A stretch of 64,000 nucleotides of DNA from Tessaracoccus sp. OS52 (GTDB taxonomy: Bacteria > Actinomycetota > Actinomycetes > Propionibacteriales > Propionibacteriaceae), in contig NZ_JAJEWM010000004.1 of NCBI RefSeq assembly GCF_020687685.1, positions 182,686-246,685 of the forward strand, read 5' to 3'. Below, piece by piece: positions 32,667 to 40,942 of the stretch. The position numbers and the translations under genes were made by a program. Below the pieces are notes generated by a model, which saw nothing but the letters and a program-made list of their open reading frames with translations, did not search any database and was not told the DNA's origin. Position 1 is the first letter of the stretch, and every line of letters begins with the position of its first letter.

Positions 32667-35507
32667 GTGTCGATCGAGGTGCTGGCCACCAAACTCTTCC
32701 CGCCCACCCCCCGCGCCGGGTCGGTCGCCCGCCCGCGTCTGGCCGAACTCCTGGGTGCCGCCCTGCACCCTGGCCACCGCCTCACCCTCATCTCCGCGCC
32801 AGCCGGTTTCGGCAAGACAACGCTCCTGGCCCAGTGGGTCTCCGGGCGGGAGCGCGTGGGTTGGGTCTCACTCGATGATGCCGACAACGAGCCGTCCAGG
32901 TTCCTGACCCATCTGGTGGCCGCGCTGACCGGAGCCGGCCTGGAACTGGGCTCCGACGCCGGAGAGCTGCCCAAGTCACCTCCCACGGACGCTCTGACCG
33001 CCGTCGTCAACGCAGCCGCCAGAGCAGGGTGGGAACGGCCCGAGGAGCACTGGCTCCTGGTGCTCGACGACTACCACGCGATAACCAAGACTGACGTGCA
33101 CGAGGCTGTGACGTTCCTGCTGGACCACGCCCCCGAGAATCTGCACTTGCTGCTCGCCACCCGGGCGGACCCGCCGCTGCCACTCCCGCGGCTGCGCGGT
33201 CGCGGGCAGTTGACCGAGGTGCGCGCCGCGGAGCTCCGGTTCTCCGGGTCGGAGTCCGGCGAGTTCCTCAACGACGTGATGGGACTCGAACTCGGCGGGC
33301 CCGAGATCAGGGCTCTGGAGCAGCGTACCGAGGGCTGGGCCGCGGGACTCCAACTCGCTGGTCTCTCGCTGCGAGGAGTCACACCACGACGCGTCGCAGG
33401 GTTCATCGAGGCCTTCACCGGGAGCCACCGCTTCGTCATCGACTACCTGGTCGATGAGGTGCTGGCGCGGCAGGACGAGGAAGTGAGGACGTTCCTCCTG
33501 CGAACGTCCGTCCTCGACCGCCTGAACGGTCCTCTCTGCGACGCCGTCACCGGAGGCACCGGTGGCAGCGGGGTGCTGGACGAACTTGAACGGGCGAACC
33601 TGTTCCTGGTGCCGCTGGACGCCGAGCGGAACTGGTACAGGTACCACCACCTTTTCGGCGACGTGCTGCGCGCACGGCTCGCGGCTGAGGAGCCGGGGGT
33701 GGCGCAAGACCTGCACGCCGTCGCGAGCCGATGGTTCGAAGGGCAGGGCTTCCTTCCCGAAGCGGTGAGGCACGCCGTCGCGGGAGGGGAACCGGGCCGC
33801 GCCGCGGAACTGGTGGAACGGGCCATCCCCGAACTGCGCCGGGCGCGCCGGGACAGTGTGTTGCTCGAAGCGGTGCGTTCCCTGCCGGAGCCCGTGGTGC
33901 GAGCCAGCCCCGTCCTTGGAGTCGCATCGGCGTGGTCGATGATGCTGGCCGGTGACCTTGCCGCCATGGAGGCCCGGCTGGACGCGGCCGACGCCGCCCT
34001 GGCGGCCGGCGTGAAGGACCCGAGCCTCCGCTCCTCCTGGGCCGACACCGAGGACCTGAGGCGCGCCCCCGCCACGATCCGGCTGTACCGCGCTGCCCTC
34101 GCGCAGGCGCGCGGCAACGTTCCAGCGACGGCGCGGCATGCCCGTGAGGCCTTGGCGATGGCGGAGCCGAGGGACCATCTCACCCGAGGCAGCGCGGCGG
34201 GCTTCGTCGGGCTGGCCGCTTGGGCCACGGGCAGTGTTGAGGAGGCGCTGACCACGTTCACAGCTGCCCGGAGCAGTCTCCGGGCCGCGGGCAACGTGGT
34301 TGACGCGCTCGACATGAGCGTCGTCCTCGGCGACATGTGGGTGACGGCCGGAAAGCCCAAGCGCGCTCGGGAGGAGTACGACGCGGCGCTCGAGTCGGTC
34401 TCCGCGATCGGCGAGCCGCATGCGCGCGCGGTGCCGGACCTCCACGTCGCGTTGGCGGACCTGGAACGGGAGCAGGGACGCCTGGCCGCGGCCGAGGCGC
34501 ACCTGGAGACCGCCAGAGCTGCCGGGGTCCACGGTTCCATCACGGAGAACCGTCACCGTTGGTACGTGGTCACGGCCCAGGTGCGTGCCGCGCAGGGGGA
34601 ACATGCCGTCGCCCTTCAACTGCTGGACGAGGCGGAAGAACGCTACCGGGCGGGCTCCTACCCCGACATCCGCCCCATACCGGCGATCCGGGCGCGACTC
34701 CACATCGCCGCCGGGGATCTCGACACGGCCAGGGAATGGGCGCGTGAGCATGGGGTCTCGGCAAGCCGGCCCGCGACCTTCCTCCGAGAGTACGAACATC
34801 TCACCCTTGTCCGGCTGCTACTCGGGCAGCAAAGGCACTCGCAGGGGGTACTCCGTGCGGTGGCCACCCCCCGCGCTCTGGATGAGGTGTTCGGGCTGCT
34901 GGATCGCCTTGAGGCCGACGCCGCGCCAAAGCGTGCGGGCAGCCTGCTGGAGATCCGCGTGCTGCGCGCGCTCGCACTGCACGCTGCCGGACGGATGGCG
35001 GATGCGCTTGCCGTGCTCGGCGTCGCCCTGGCGCTGGCGCCAGACCCGGACGGCTACGTCCGACTGTTCCTGGATGAGGGTCCTGCGATGCTGGCTCTCC
35101 TGCGGACTGCCGATGATGAGCCGCCCGAAACCGACGACGGGAACGCATCCTTGACTGGGGGCGTCGACAGCGGACGGCTTCGGCGGCACGCGCAGCGACT
35201 CCTGCGGGCCGCAGAGGGAGTGCCGGCACCCTCGGCTGCGCCGACGGATGAAGCGTCCGTGGGGCTGGGGCTGGTCCCACGACCACCCACGCCAGCCGAC
35301 ATGCCCTCGCTGCCCGACCCGCTCAGCCGCCGAGAACTGGAGATCCTCCGGCTCCTGCCCGGCGACCTCACCGGGCCCGAACTTGCCCGGCAGCTGTTCG
35401 TGTCCCTCAACACGCTGCGGACACATACCAAGCGCATCTACACCAAACTCGACGTCGGCACCCGGGCGGCCGCTGTCCGGCGGGGTCGCGAACTCGGTCT
35501 GCTCTAG
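32667..35507 (+). CDS. MalT-like LuxR-family ATPase regulator
   Basis: A 946-residue signal-integrating activator (STAND/LAL type). The N-terminal ATPase has Walker A SAPAGFGKTTLL (about 43-54) and a Walker B-like WLLVLDDYHAI. A long helical, TPR-like middle part (about 400-800) follows. The C-terminal LuxR helix-turn-helix is DPLSRRELEILRLLPGDLTGPELARQLFVSLNTLRTHTKRIYTKL (about 878-922). Such proteins bind ATP and an inducer before activating. The next two genes encode membrane proteins and start behind an 18-bp palindrome; they are the likely targets. The inducer is unknown. Confidence 0.93.
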   Translation: MSIEVLATKLFPPTPRAGSVARPRLAELLGAALHPGHRLTLISAPAGFGKTTLLAQWVSGRERVGWVSLDDADNEPSRFLTHLVAALTGAGLELGSDAGELPKSPPTDALTAVVNAAARAGWERPEEHWLLVLDDYHAITKTDVHEAVTFLLDHAPENLHLLLATRADPPLPLPRLRGRGQLTEVRAAELRFSGSESGEFLNDVMGLELGGPEIRALEQRTEGWAAGLQLAGLSLRGVTPRRVAGFIEAFTGSHRFVIDYLVDEVLARQDEEVRTFLLRTSVLDRLNGPLCDAVTGGTGGSGVLDELERANLFLVPLDAERNWYRYHHLFGDVLRARLAAEEPGVAQDLHAVASRWFEGQGFLPEAVRHAVAGGEPGRAAELVERAIPELRRARRDSVLLEAVRSLPEPVVRASPVLGVASAWSMMLAGDLAAMEARLDAADAALAAGVKDPSLRSSWADTEDLRRAPATIRLYRAALAQARGNVPATARHAREALAMAEPRDHLTRGSAAGFVGLAAWATGSVEEALTTFTAARSSLRAAGNVVDALDMSVVLGDMWVTAGKPKRAREEYDAALESVSAIGEPHARAVPDLHVALADLEREQGRLAAAEAHLETARAAGVHGSITENRHRWYVVTAQVRAAQGEHAVALQLLDEAEERYRAGSYPDIRPIPAIRARLHIAAGDLDTAREWAREHGVSASRPATFLREYEHLTLVRLLLGQQRHSQGVLRAVATPRALDEVFGLLDRLEADAAPKRAGSLLEIRVLRALALHAAGRMADALAVLGVALALAPDPDGYVRLFLDEGPAMLALLRTADDEPPETDDGNASLTGGVDSGRLRRHAQRLLRAAEGVPAPSAAPTDEASVGLGLVPRPPTPADMPSLPDPLSRRELEILRLLPGDLTGPELARQLFVSLNTLRTHTKRIYTKLDVGTRAAAVRRGRELGLL

Positions 35508-35526
35508 TCCGGCAATCACACTGTGG

Positions 35527-35544
35527 GTCACCACACGTGGTGAC
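35527..35544. promoter_or_regulatory. Palindrome, candidate operator for the membrane-protein pair
   Basis: GTCACCAC and GTGGTGAC, perfect arms separated by AC, lie 20 nt after the LuxR-type gene and about 80 nt before the membrane-protein gene at 35624. There is no T-run, so a protein-binding site is more likely than a terminator. The binding protein is inferred to be the neighbouring regulator. Confidence 0.55.
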
Positions 35545-35623
35545 GCCCGCTCACCGGAGCGCGCCGTAGGTTTCGAGCAGTCATCGCGGCACAACGACGC
35601 GGGACGCGGACAAGGAGCCGGCT

Positions 35624-36310
35624 ATGAACATCACCACGAAGACCCTCACCCGGGGGGCGGGCGTCGCGGCAGCGGCCGCTGGCCTCATCTTCCTCGGGGT
35701 CCAGGTGAACCACCCACCGTTGGACGCCAACACCATCACCACTCTTGAGCTGGCCGTTCGCAACACCCTGAAGTTGCTGATGGCGGTGTTTGCGCTGATC
35801 GGCATCACCGGGATGTACCTCAGCCAGGTGCGGCGCAATGGGATCGTCGGACTCGTCGGCTTCCTGGGCCTCGCAGCGGGTTACCTGCTGATCCTGTGCT
35901 CTTCGTTCCTTGCGGCCTTCGTCCTGCCGGCGATCGCGCCGGAACTGCCGGGCTTCGTCAACGCCGTGCTGATCACCGCCGACGGCGGCCAGCCGGCCAG
36001 TGACATCGGCATCCTGCAGACGATGATCCAGATCCAGGGTCTCGCCTATCTGGTGGGTGGCACGGTGTTCGGCATCGCGCTCTTCCGCGCAGGCGTGCTG
36101 TGGCGCTGGGCTTCTGCGCTTCTCGCCATCGGAGGCCTGGTGTCCTTTGGTCTGTCGTTGCTCCCAGACGCCTTCCACCGGCTGCTCGCAGTCCCCAACG
36201 GCGTGGCGTTGGTCGCGCTCGGCTTCTCGCTGTGGCGCTCCACCCGCGCAATCGCCTCGTCGACGCCGATCCCTGCAGACGAGCATCCCTCCACAGCTGG
36301 TGCCAGATGA
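35624..36310 (+). CDS. Multi-pass membrane protein, DUF4386-like
   Basis: A 228-residue hydrophobic protein with about six membrane segments, including GAGVAAAAAGLIFLGVQ, LKLLMAVFALIGITGMYL, IVGLVGFLGLAAGYLLIL, and MIQIQGLAYLVGGTVFGIALF. The pattern resembles DUF4386-type proteins that often follow MalT-like LuxR regulators in actinobacteria. There is a GGAG-type site upstream. It overlaps the next gene by 4 nt. Function unknown. Confidence 0.68.
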   Translation: MNITTKTLTRGAGVAAAAAGLIFLGVQVNHPPLDANTITTLELAVRNTLKLLMAVFALIGITGMYLSQVRRNGIVGLVGFLGLAAGYLLILCSSFLAAFVLPAIAPELPGFVNAVLITADGGQPASDIGILQTMIQIQGLAYLVGGTVFGIALFRAGVLWRWASALLAIGGLVSFGLSLLPDAFHRLLAVPNGVALVALGFSLWRSTRAIASSTPIPADEHPSTAGAR

Positions 36311-37011
36311 CCCGGTACTCCCTCGCCACCGCCCGGCCAGCGCGACAGCGTCCGCCGGGCGGCCGTGGCTCGGCGTGGCGGGTCCCCGTCGCGCTGGCGG
36401 TCCTTGTCATGATCCCGCTCATCGCAGGCTCGCTGCGCGTCCTGGAGCTGGCCGGCGGTGAACGGCTGCTGCCGGATAACGCCCGCATCGCGGCCTCTCC
36501 CGCGCCGCTGGTGGTCCACGTGGTCGGGGCCGCGGTGTTCGCCTTGGCAGGAGCCTTCCAGTTCCCCGCTCGAATCCGACGCGGCCACCCCGCATGGCAC
36601 CGTGGAGCAGGGCGGCTACTGGTTGCTGCTGGGCTGGCGGTGGCGGGCTCGGGCTTGTGGATGACGCTGTTCTACCACGATGCCCCAGGCGGTCTCCTGC
36701 TGTGGACGGTCCGGATTGCAGTTGCCGTGGCCATGGCCTCCAGCCTCGTGCTGGGAGTGGCAGCCATCCGTCGCGGCGACGTCCTCGCGCACCGTGCCTG
36801 GATGATCCGGGCCTACGCGCTCGCCGTGGCTGCCGGCACGCAGGCGTTCACGCAGGGTCTCGGAGAAGGCCTGTTCGGGAAGAGCGACCTCAGCACCGCC
36901 CTGTCGGTCAGTGCGGGATGGCTGATCAACGCCGCGGTCGCCGAATGGGTGATCCGCCGTCCCGGCGTCCGGCGAACCGAGCGGAGCGCAACCGTTATGA
37001 CGGTGTCCTGA
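36307..37011 (+). CDS. DUF2306 family membrane protein
   Basis: A 234-residue protein with about six or seven membrane segments. VVHVVGAAVFALAGAFQFPARIRRGHPAWHRGAGRLLVAAGLAVAGSGLWM is the DUF2306 core with its conserved histidines (H-x7-G-x3-F and WHR), and RRGDVLAHRAWMIRAYAL is the second conserved block. The histidines suggest a haem or metal site as in cytochrome b561-like proteins, but this is unproven. It is coupled to the preceding gene by ATGA overlap. Confidence 0.8.
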   Translation: MTRYSLATARPARQRPPGGRGSAWRVPVALAVLVMIPLIAGSLRVLELAGGERLLPDNARIAASPAPLVVHVVGAAVFALAGAFQFPARIRRGHPAWHRGAGRLLVAAGLAVAGSGLWMTLFYHDAPGGLLLWTVRIAVAVAMASSLVLGVAAIRRGDVLAHRAWMIRAYALAVAAGTQAFTQGLGEGLFGKSDLSTALSVSAGWLINAAVAEWVIRRPGVRRTERSATVMTVS

Positions 37012-37012
37012 C

Positions 37013-37243
37013 ATGCCTCGGCGCCAGACCTCTCCCAGCCAGTATGAGTTGCGGGTGCTGGGGCACTTGGAGCAGCGCTGGTCGGACTGGTTCGACGGCC
37101 TCACGGTCACTGCGCACGACGACGGCACCACCACAATCCGCGGCGAGGTCAGGGACCAGGCGCAACTGCACGGCCTGATCGGCAGGATCCGCGACCTGGG
37201 TGCTCCGCTCGTCTCGGTGAACCCCGTTGCCAAGGCACAGTAG
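37013..37243 (+). CDS. Small conserved hypothetical protein
   Basis: A 76-residue soluble protein: LRVLGHLEQRWSDWFDGLTVTAHDDGTTTIRGEVRDQAQLHGLIGRIRDLGAPLVSV. Similar small proteins are often found next to DUF2306 or MalT-like regulators in actinobacteria. The sequence suggests a compact alpha-beta (ACT- or BON-like) fold. It starts 1 nt after the DUF2306 stop, so it belongs to the same operon. Function unknown. Confidence 0.8.
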   Translation: MPRRQTSPSQYELRVLGHLEQRWSDWFDGLTVTAHDDGTTTIRGEVRDQAQLHGLIGRIRDLGAPLVSVNPVAKAQ

Positions 37244-37282
37244 ACACGGACGTCGGACCCCAGTGCTGGTAGGAATGGTCGC

Positions 37283-38368
37283 ATGCCAGACAAGCTGCTC
37301 GGTCGCGCCCGCCTCGTCGCCCAAGGCCTGGTCACCCAGCCGTACGGGTCGCCGGGTGAGGCCGTCGCCGCCCACGGGGCCATGCAGGGCCAGGACCTGC
37401 CCGGGGTAGTTGCCTCGGCCGCCCTCCGGAGCGGGTCCGAGGCGTCAGCGGTCACCGCAGCCATGGATGCAGGAGAGATCGTGCGCGGCTACCCGATGCG
37501 CGGCACCGTCTTCCTGATGCCGGCCACCGACGCGACGTGGATGGGCGAGCTCTGTGCGCTGCCCGCCATGAAGGCCGCGCGGGCTCGCCAGCACCAGCTC
37601 GGCCTGGACGATGACCGCATGGCCCGGGCCCGGGAGGTGGCAGTGGCCGCGCTGGCCGAGGCGCCCAACGGGCTCTCCCGCGCCGACCTGTTCGCGCTGT
37701 GGGAGGCCGACGGCCAGCCGACCAAGGGTGGTCCGGGTTACCACCTGCTCGGACGCATGGTCTCCGAGACCGTGCTGTTCTACGGTCCGTGGAACGGCAA
37801 GGACCAGAACGTGGTGCTCGCCGAGACCTGGGTGCCTGCCGGAACCGGGCTCGAGGACCGCTTCAACGGCGACCGCATCGCGGCCGCGGCCGAGTTCCTG
37901 CGCCGCTACCTGAACTCCCACGGTCCCGCCACCATCCGCGACTTCGCCTGGTGGACCAAGCTCACCCTGCGCGAGGCCCGCGCCGCGCTGGACCTGGTGG
38001 TGGGCGAGTTCGAAGTGGGCACGGAGCCTGAGCCCACCTACTGGCGCCCCGGCCTGCGTGAGGAGGTCCGGGAACTCGGCGACGCCGTCGCCTCACCGGT
38101 GCTGCTGCCTGGGTTCGACGAGTTCATCCTCGGCTACCAGGACAGGCTGTTCGCGATGACGGAGGAGGAACACCAGCGCCTGGTGCCGGGCAACAACGGC
38201 GTCTTCGGCCGCAGCGTCGTCGTCGACGGCCAGGTGCTCGGCCTCTGGAAGCGGGGTGGCCGGCCGGGCAAGCGGACGCTTGAGGTGGTCGAGTTCACGC
38301 CACTCAGCCAGCCTGTCCGTGCCGCGCTGGCCGACCAGTTCGAACGGTTCCCCTTCACCACCCCCTGA
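37283..38368 (+). CDS. HTH_42 (AlkZ/YcaQ-like) winged-helix DNA glycosylase family protein
   Basis: A 361-residue member of the HTH_42 family, which includes AlkZ and YcaQ, monofunctional glycosylases that unhook interstrand crosslinks and bulky alkyl adducts. The active-site loop GAMQGQDLPG (about 34-43) has the Q-x-Q form seen in the broad YcaQ-like branch. MRGTVFLM, PATIRDFAWWTKLTL and LPGFDEFILGYQDR are further family blocks. The ATG follows a GGTAGGAA stretch. The family is clear; activity on crosslinks is inferred. Confidence 0.85.
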   Translation: MPDKLLGRARLVAQGLVTQPYGSPGEAVAAHGAMQGQDLPGVVASAALRSGSEASAVTAAMDAGEIVRGYPMRGTVFLMPATDATWMGELCALPAMKAARARQHQLGLDDDRMARAREVAVAALAEAPNGLSRADLFALWEADGQPTKGGPGYHLLGRMVSETVLFYGPWNGKDQNVVLAETWVPAGTGLEDRFNGDRIAAAAEFLRRYLNSHGPATIRDFAWWTKLTLREARAALDLVVGEFEVGTEPEPTYWRPGLREEVRELGDAVASPVLLPGFDEFILGYQDRLFAMTEEEHQRLVPGNNGVFGRSVVVDGQVLGLWKRGGRPGKRTLEVVEFTPLSQPVRAALADQFERFPFTTP

Positions 38369-38376
38369 CCGGTCCC

Positions 38377-38424
38377 AAGGGTGGCGCATCCGGGTCGGAG
38401 TTCGGACCCGCATGCGCCACTCTT
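38377..38424. repeat. Palindromic direct repeat C1 (downstream flank of nuclease cassette C)
   Basis: A 48-bp element that matches the copy at 39437-39484 at 44 positions and in the same orientation. It is itself a palindrome: arms of 16 nt (38381-38396 and 38405-38420, one mismatch) with an 8-nt loop. It is flanked by AAGG on one side and CTCTT on the other, the look of a bidirectional terminator. It starts 9 nt after the glycosylase-family stop and ends 9 nt before the stop of the minus-strand nuclease gene. Confidence 0.85.
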
Positions 38425-38433
38425 CCCGACGGG

Positions 38434-39363
38434 TCAGTCCGGCACACGCTTGCAGCGGGCGCACTTGGAGACCGAACCCGTCCAACCGCCCCTCTGGAGT
38501 GCCTGCCCGATCTCGCGTGCGACCTGGCAAGGACTCAGCAGCGCCTTCCAGCCGTACCGCAACGTTCGCAACCCCATGAGTTCGTGGCGGTTGTCGCGGG
38601 CCATGTCTGCGTGGGCCACCAAGCCCTTGTGGTGGGCCTTTCCGTCGAGCTCGACCAGCACCAGGTACTCCTCGTATGACACGTCGGTCTGCGTTCCTGC
38701 GGAGTGGCTCTGCTGCCTCTGGCCGGCGGGAAGGCCGTGCGGCTTCTCGACGTCGTGGACGTAGCGCCGCTCCAGCGGGCTGTGCACCCCCGTCCGGTGC
38801 TCGGCCAGGACGTCGAGGATCAACGATCGGTAGGGCTGCGTGCGGGTGTTTGAGGCGAAGCCTTGCAGGGAGCCGGCGGTCATCGGAGTGTTCGCGAGCG
38901 CCGTGGTGATGTGCCCGACGACCTCGTCCTCGTCCTGGGCCTCCGAGCACAGTTCGAGGACTGCCTGTTCCCGGCAGACCTTGGCCGGCTCGCCCAGACC
39001 CAGCCGCTTGCCCCGCCGGAATCGCCAACGCCCGCCGGGGCGCTGGCGAGACTTCTTGGCTCCCCAGACGTCGATGACCTCGGGCTCCGGCGCGAAGCCC
39101 CACAGATGCGCTGCGGCCAGCCCTCCCAGCGCGGCTCCGTCGCCGGCCAGCAGGACGCCACCCCACGCCCAGCCGTCCCACGTCGGGTTCTCGTTCACCG
39201 ACCACAGGTCCTGTCCCACCCGGTACCAACGGCGCTCCTTGCGCCACCTCGCCAGCACGGAATGGGTTGCGCCCAGCGCGCTGGCCTGGGCAACGGTGAA
39301 CATGCCGCCCTGGGCGGTGATCAGGGCCGAGAGTCCGGTCGGGACCGGGAACTTCTTCCTCAT
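38434..39363 (-). CDS. AbiEi-like winged helix plus DUF559/Vsr-like nuclease domain (cassette C)
   Basis: A 309-residue protein. The N-terminal 55 residues (ALITAQGGMFTVAQASALGATHSVLARWRKERRWYRVGQDLW) are an AbiEi-type winged helix, known from the antitoxin of the type IV AbiE system. The middle contains AALGGLAAAHLWGF. The C-terminal DUF559-like PD-(D/E)xK nuclease domain has SPLERRYVHDV, then TDVSYEEYLVLVELDGKAHH, then DMARDNRHELMGLRTLRYGW. It ends with a CxxC pair. A second copy of the family is at 53780. ATG 39363 lies 7 nt behind CAGAGT of promoter copy C; a GTG at 39372 would overlap it. No separate toxin gene is adjacent. Confidence 0.85.
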   Translation of the reverse strand: MRKKFPVPTGLSALITAQGGMFTVAQASALGATHSVLARWRKERRWYRVGQDLWSVNENPTWDGWAWGGVLLAGDGAALGGLAAAHLWGFAPEPEVIDVWGAKKSRQRPGGRWRFRRGKRLGLGEPAKVCREQAVLELCSEAQDEDEVVGHITTALANTPMTAGSLQGFASNTRTQPYRSLILDVLAEHRTGVHSPLERRYVHDVEKPHGLPAGQRQQSHSAGTQTDVSYEEYLVLVELDGKAHHKGLVAHADMARDNRHELMGLRTLRYGWKALLSPCQVAREIGQALQRGGWTGSVSKCARCKRVPD

Positions 39364-39369
39364 ACGTCG

Positions 39370-39424
39370 CACTCTGGTTGTGGGGGCGCGTCGCGCGTCA
39401 TATGGGGCTGGTGGCTGTGGAAAC
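39370..39424 (-). promoter_or_regulatory. Tripartite promoter copy C, upstream of the nuclease gene
   Basis: On the minus strand: box 1 GTTTCCACA (39424-39416), 15 nt, box 2 TGACG (39400-39396), 17 nt, box 3 ACCAGAGTG (39378-39370). The ATG at 39363 follows CAGAGT by 7 nt, so the transcript is probably leaderless. Box 1 lies 12 nt from repeat C2. Confidence 0.72.
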
Positions 39425-39436
39425 CGGGTCCGTCAA

Positions 39437-39484
39437 AAGGGTGGCGCATGCGGGTCGGAGTTCGGACCCGCATGTTCCACGCTT
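39437..39484. repeat. Palindromic direct repeat C2 (upstream flank of nuclease cassette C)
   Basis: Second copy of the 48-bp element, 1060 bp from C1. The stem arms 39441-39456 and 39465-39480 differ from each other at two adjacent positions, so this hairpin is slightly weaker than C1. It separates the cassette from the symporter operon. Confidence 0.85.
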
Positions 39485-39523
39485 GCCGCCGGTGGGGTCG
39501 ATCGGTCTGCCAGACTGGGGCCC

Positions 39524-40942
39524 GTGAGCCAGCAGAGCGCCGCGAGCAGGGTCCCGGGCGACATCACCGTGCGCGAGCGCCTCACCTTTGCGGCAGGAGA
39601 CATCTTCGCGGGTGGGGCCTCGTCGCTGATCGCGGTGATGTACCTGATCTTCCTGACCGACGTAATCAAGCTCGCTCCGGGGCTGGCCGGCACGGCCGTT
39701 CTGGTGGCGAAGACCTGGGACGCGGTCAACGACCCCCTCATGGGTGCGATCTCCGACCGGGCGCGCACGCGCTGGGGCCGCCGTCGCCCGTTCATCCTCG
39801 CAGGGGCGTTGCTGCTGATACCGATCATGGCGCTGCTCTGGCTGCCCTTCCCGGTGCTGGAGTCGCAGGTCGGCAAGATGGTCTGGGCGATGGTCTCCTA
39901 CATCGGCTACAACACGGTCCAGACCGTGATGGCAGTCCCGTACGCCTCGATGTCGACGGAGATCACCACCGACTACGACCAGCGCAACCTGGTGAACACC
40001 ACCCGCCTGCTGTTCTCGACCGTGGCCTCGGCCAGCGTGACGCTGCTGGCGTCCTGGCTCTTCGGCCAGTACCGCGCCGGCTCCATGGACCTGTCGACGA
40101 TGTACGCCGCGATCGTGCTGGGGTTCGGGACCGTGTTCATGCTGGTCATGCTCGGCGTCGCCCTGTTCTGTCGCGAACGCGTCCCGATCCCGCCGAAGCA
40201 GGACCGGTTCGACGCCGCGACCTTCGTCGCGCCGTTGCGGACGCCGTCGTTCCGCAGGCTGCTGGGCATGTACCTCAGTCAGGCGCTCGCCTTCGACATC
40301 GTCTCCGCGACCGTCCTCTACTACGCCCTCTACGTGGTGGTGGGGGCGAACTCCCAGGTCTTCCTCGGTGTGTTCATCGCGGTCAACGTGATCGCCTACC
40401 CGATCGTGAGCTGGCTGGTGGGCCGGGTTTCCAAGGTTCGCGTGTACCGGACGCTGATTCCGCTCGCGCTGGCAGGTGCGTTCGCGGTGGCCCTGTTCCC
40501 CGCGGACGGTCCGGTGGCCCTGGTCTACGGCTTCGCCTTCGTGCTGGCCTCCGGGATGGCCGGCGCGCAGCTGATGTGCTGGGTGATGTTCCCCGACGTC
40601 CTCGACGCGGCCGAATTGGAGACGGGGCAGCGCAATGCCGGCTCCTACGCCGGGCTGATGACCTTCACCCGGGGCATTGCCTCCGCGCTGGTGATCCAGT
40701 CGCTGGGTCTGGTGTTGCAGTTCTCCGGCTACCTGGCGCCGGTGGCCAACGAGGTCCCAACCCAGCCGGAGTCCGCGGTGTGGGGGATCAGGGTGTTCAT
40801 GCTCGTCGGCATCGCGGGGCTGATGTCGCTCGGCTGGTTCATCTCCCGCCGCTACCCGCTGAGCCGCACGGTGGCGCTGGCCAACCAGGCCGAACTCGTC
40901 CGTCGTCGCGGCGCCGTCCAACCACAGGAGGAGCCCGCATGA
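39524..40942 (+). CDS. GPH-family sugar:cation symporter
   Basis: A 472-residue glycoside-pentoside-hexuronide:cation symporter of the major facilitator superfamily with about twelve membrane segments. Early markers are LTFAAGDIFAGGASSLI and AKTWDAVNDPLMGAISDRARTRWGRRRPFILAG; DPLMG...D-x3-TRWGRRRP is the family's loop 2-3 signature. GTG 39524 lies 7 nt behind CAGACT (39511-39516), so it may be leaderless. It is the first gene of a three-gene operon with 4-nt overlaps. The substrate is probably an unsaturated uronide or other oligosaccharide, inferred from the GH105 gene. Confidence 0.92.
   Translation: MSQQSAASRVPGDITVRERLTFAAGDIFAGGASSLIAVMYLIFLTDVIKLAPGLAGTAVLVAKTWDAVNDPLMGAISDRARTRWGRRRPFILAGALLLIPIMALLWLPFPVLESQVGKMVWAMVSYIGYNTVQTVMAVPYASMSTEITTDYDQRNLVNTTRLLFSTVASASVTLLASWLFGQYRAGSMDLSTMYAAIVLGFGTVFMLVMLGVALFCRERVPIPPKQDRFDAATFVAPLRTPSFRRLLGMYLSQALAFDIVSATVLYYALYVVVGANSQVFLGVFIAVNVIAYPIVSWLVGRVSKVRVYRTLIPLALAGAFAVALFPADGPVALVYGFAFVLASGMAGAQLMCWVMFPDVLDAAELETGQRNAGSYAGLMTFTRGIASALVIQSLGLVLQFSGYLAPVANEVPTQPESAVWGIRVFMLVGIAGLMSLGWFISRRYPLSRTVALANQAELVRRRGAVQPQEEPA

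Noticed and set aside
38434..39363. Complete AbiE toxin-antitoxin module
   Set aside because: No AbiEii-type nucleotidyltransferase toxin is adjacent; only the antitoxin-like winged helix is present, fused to a nuclease-like domain.
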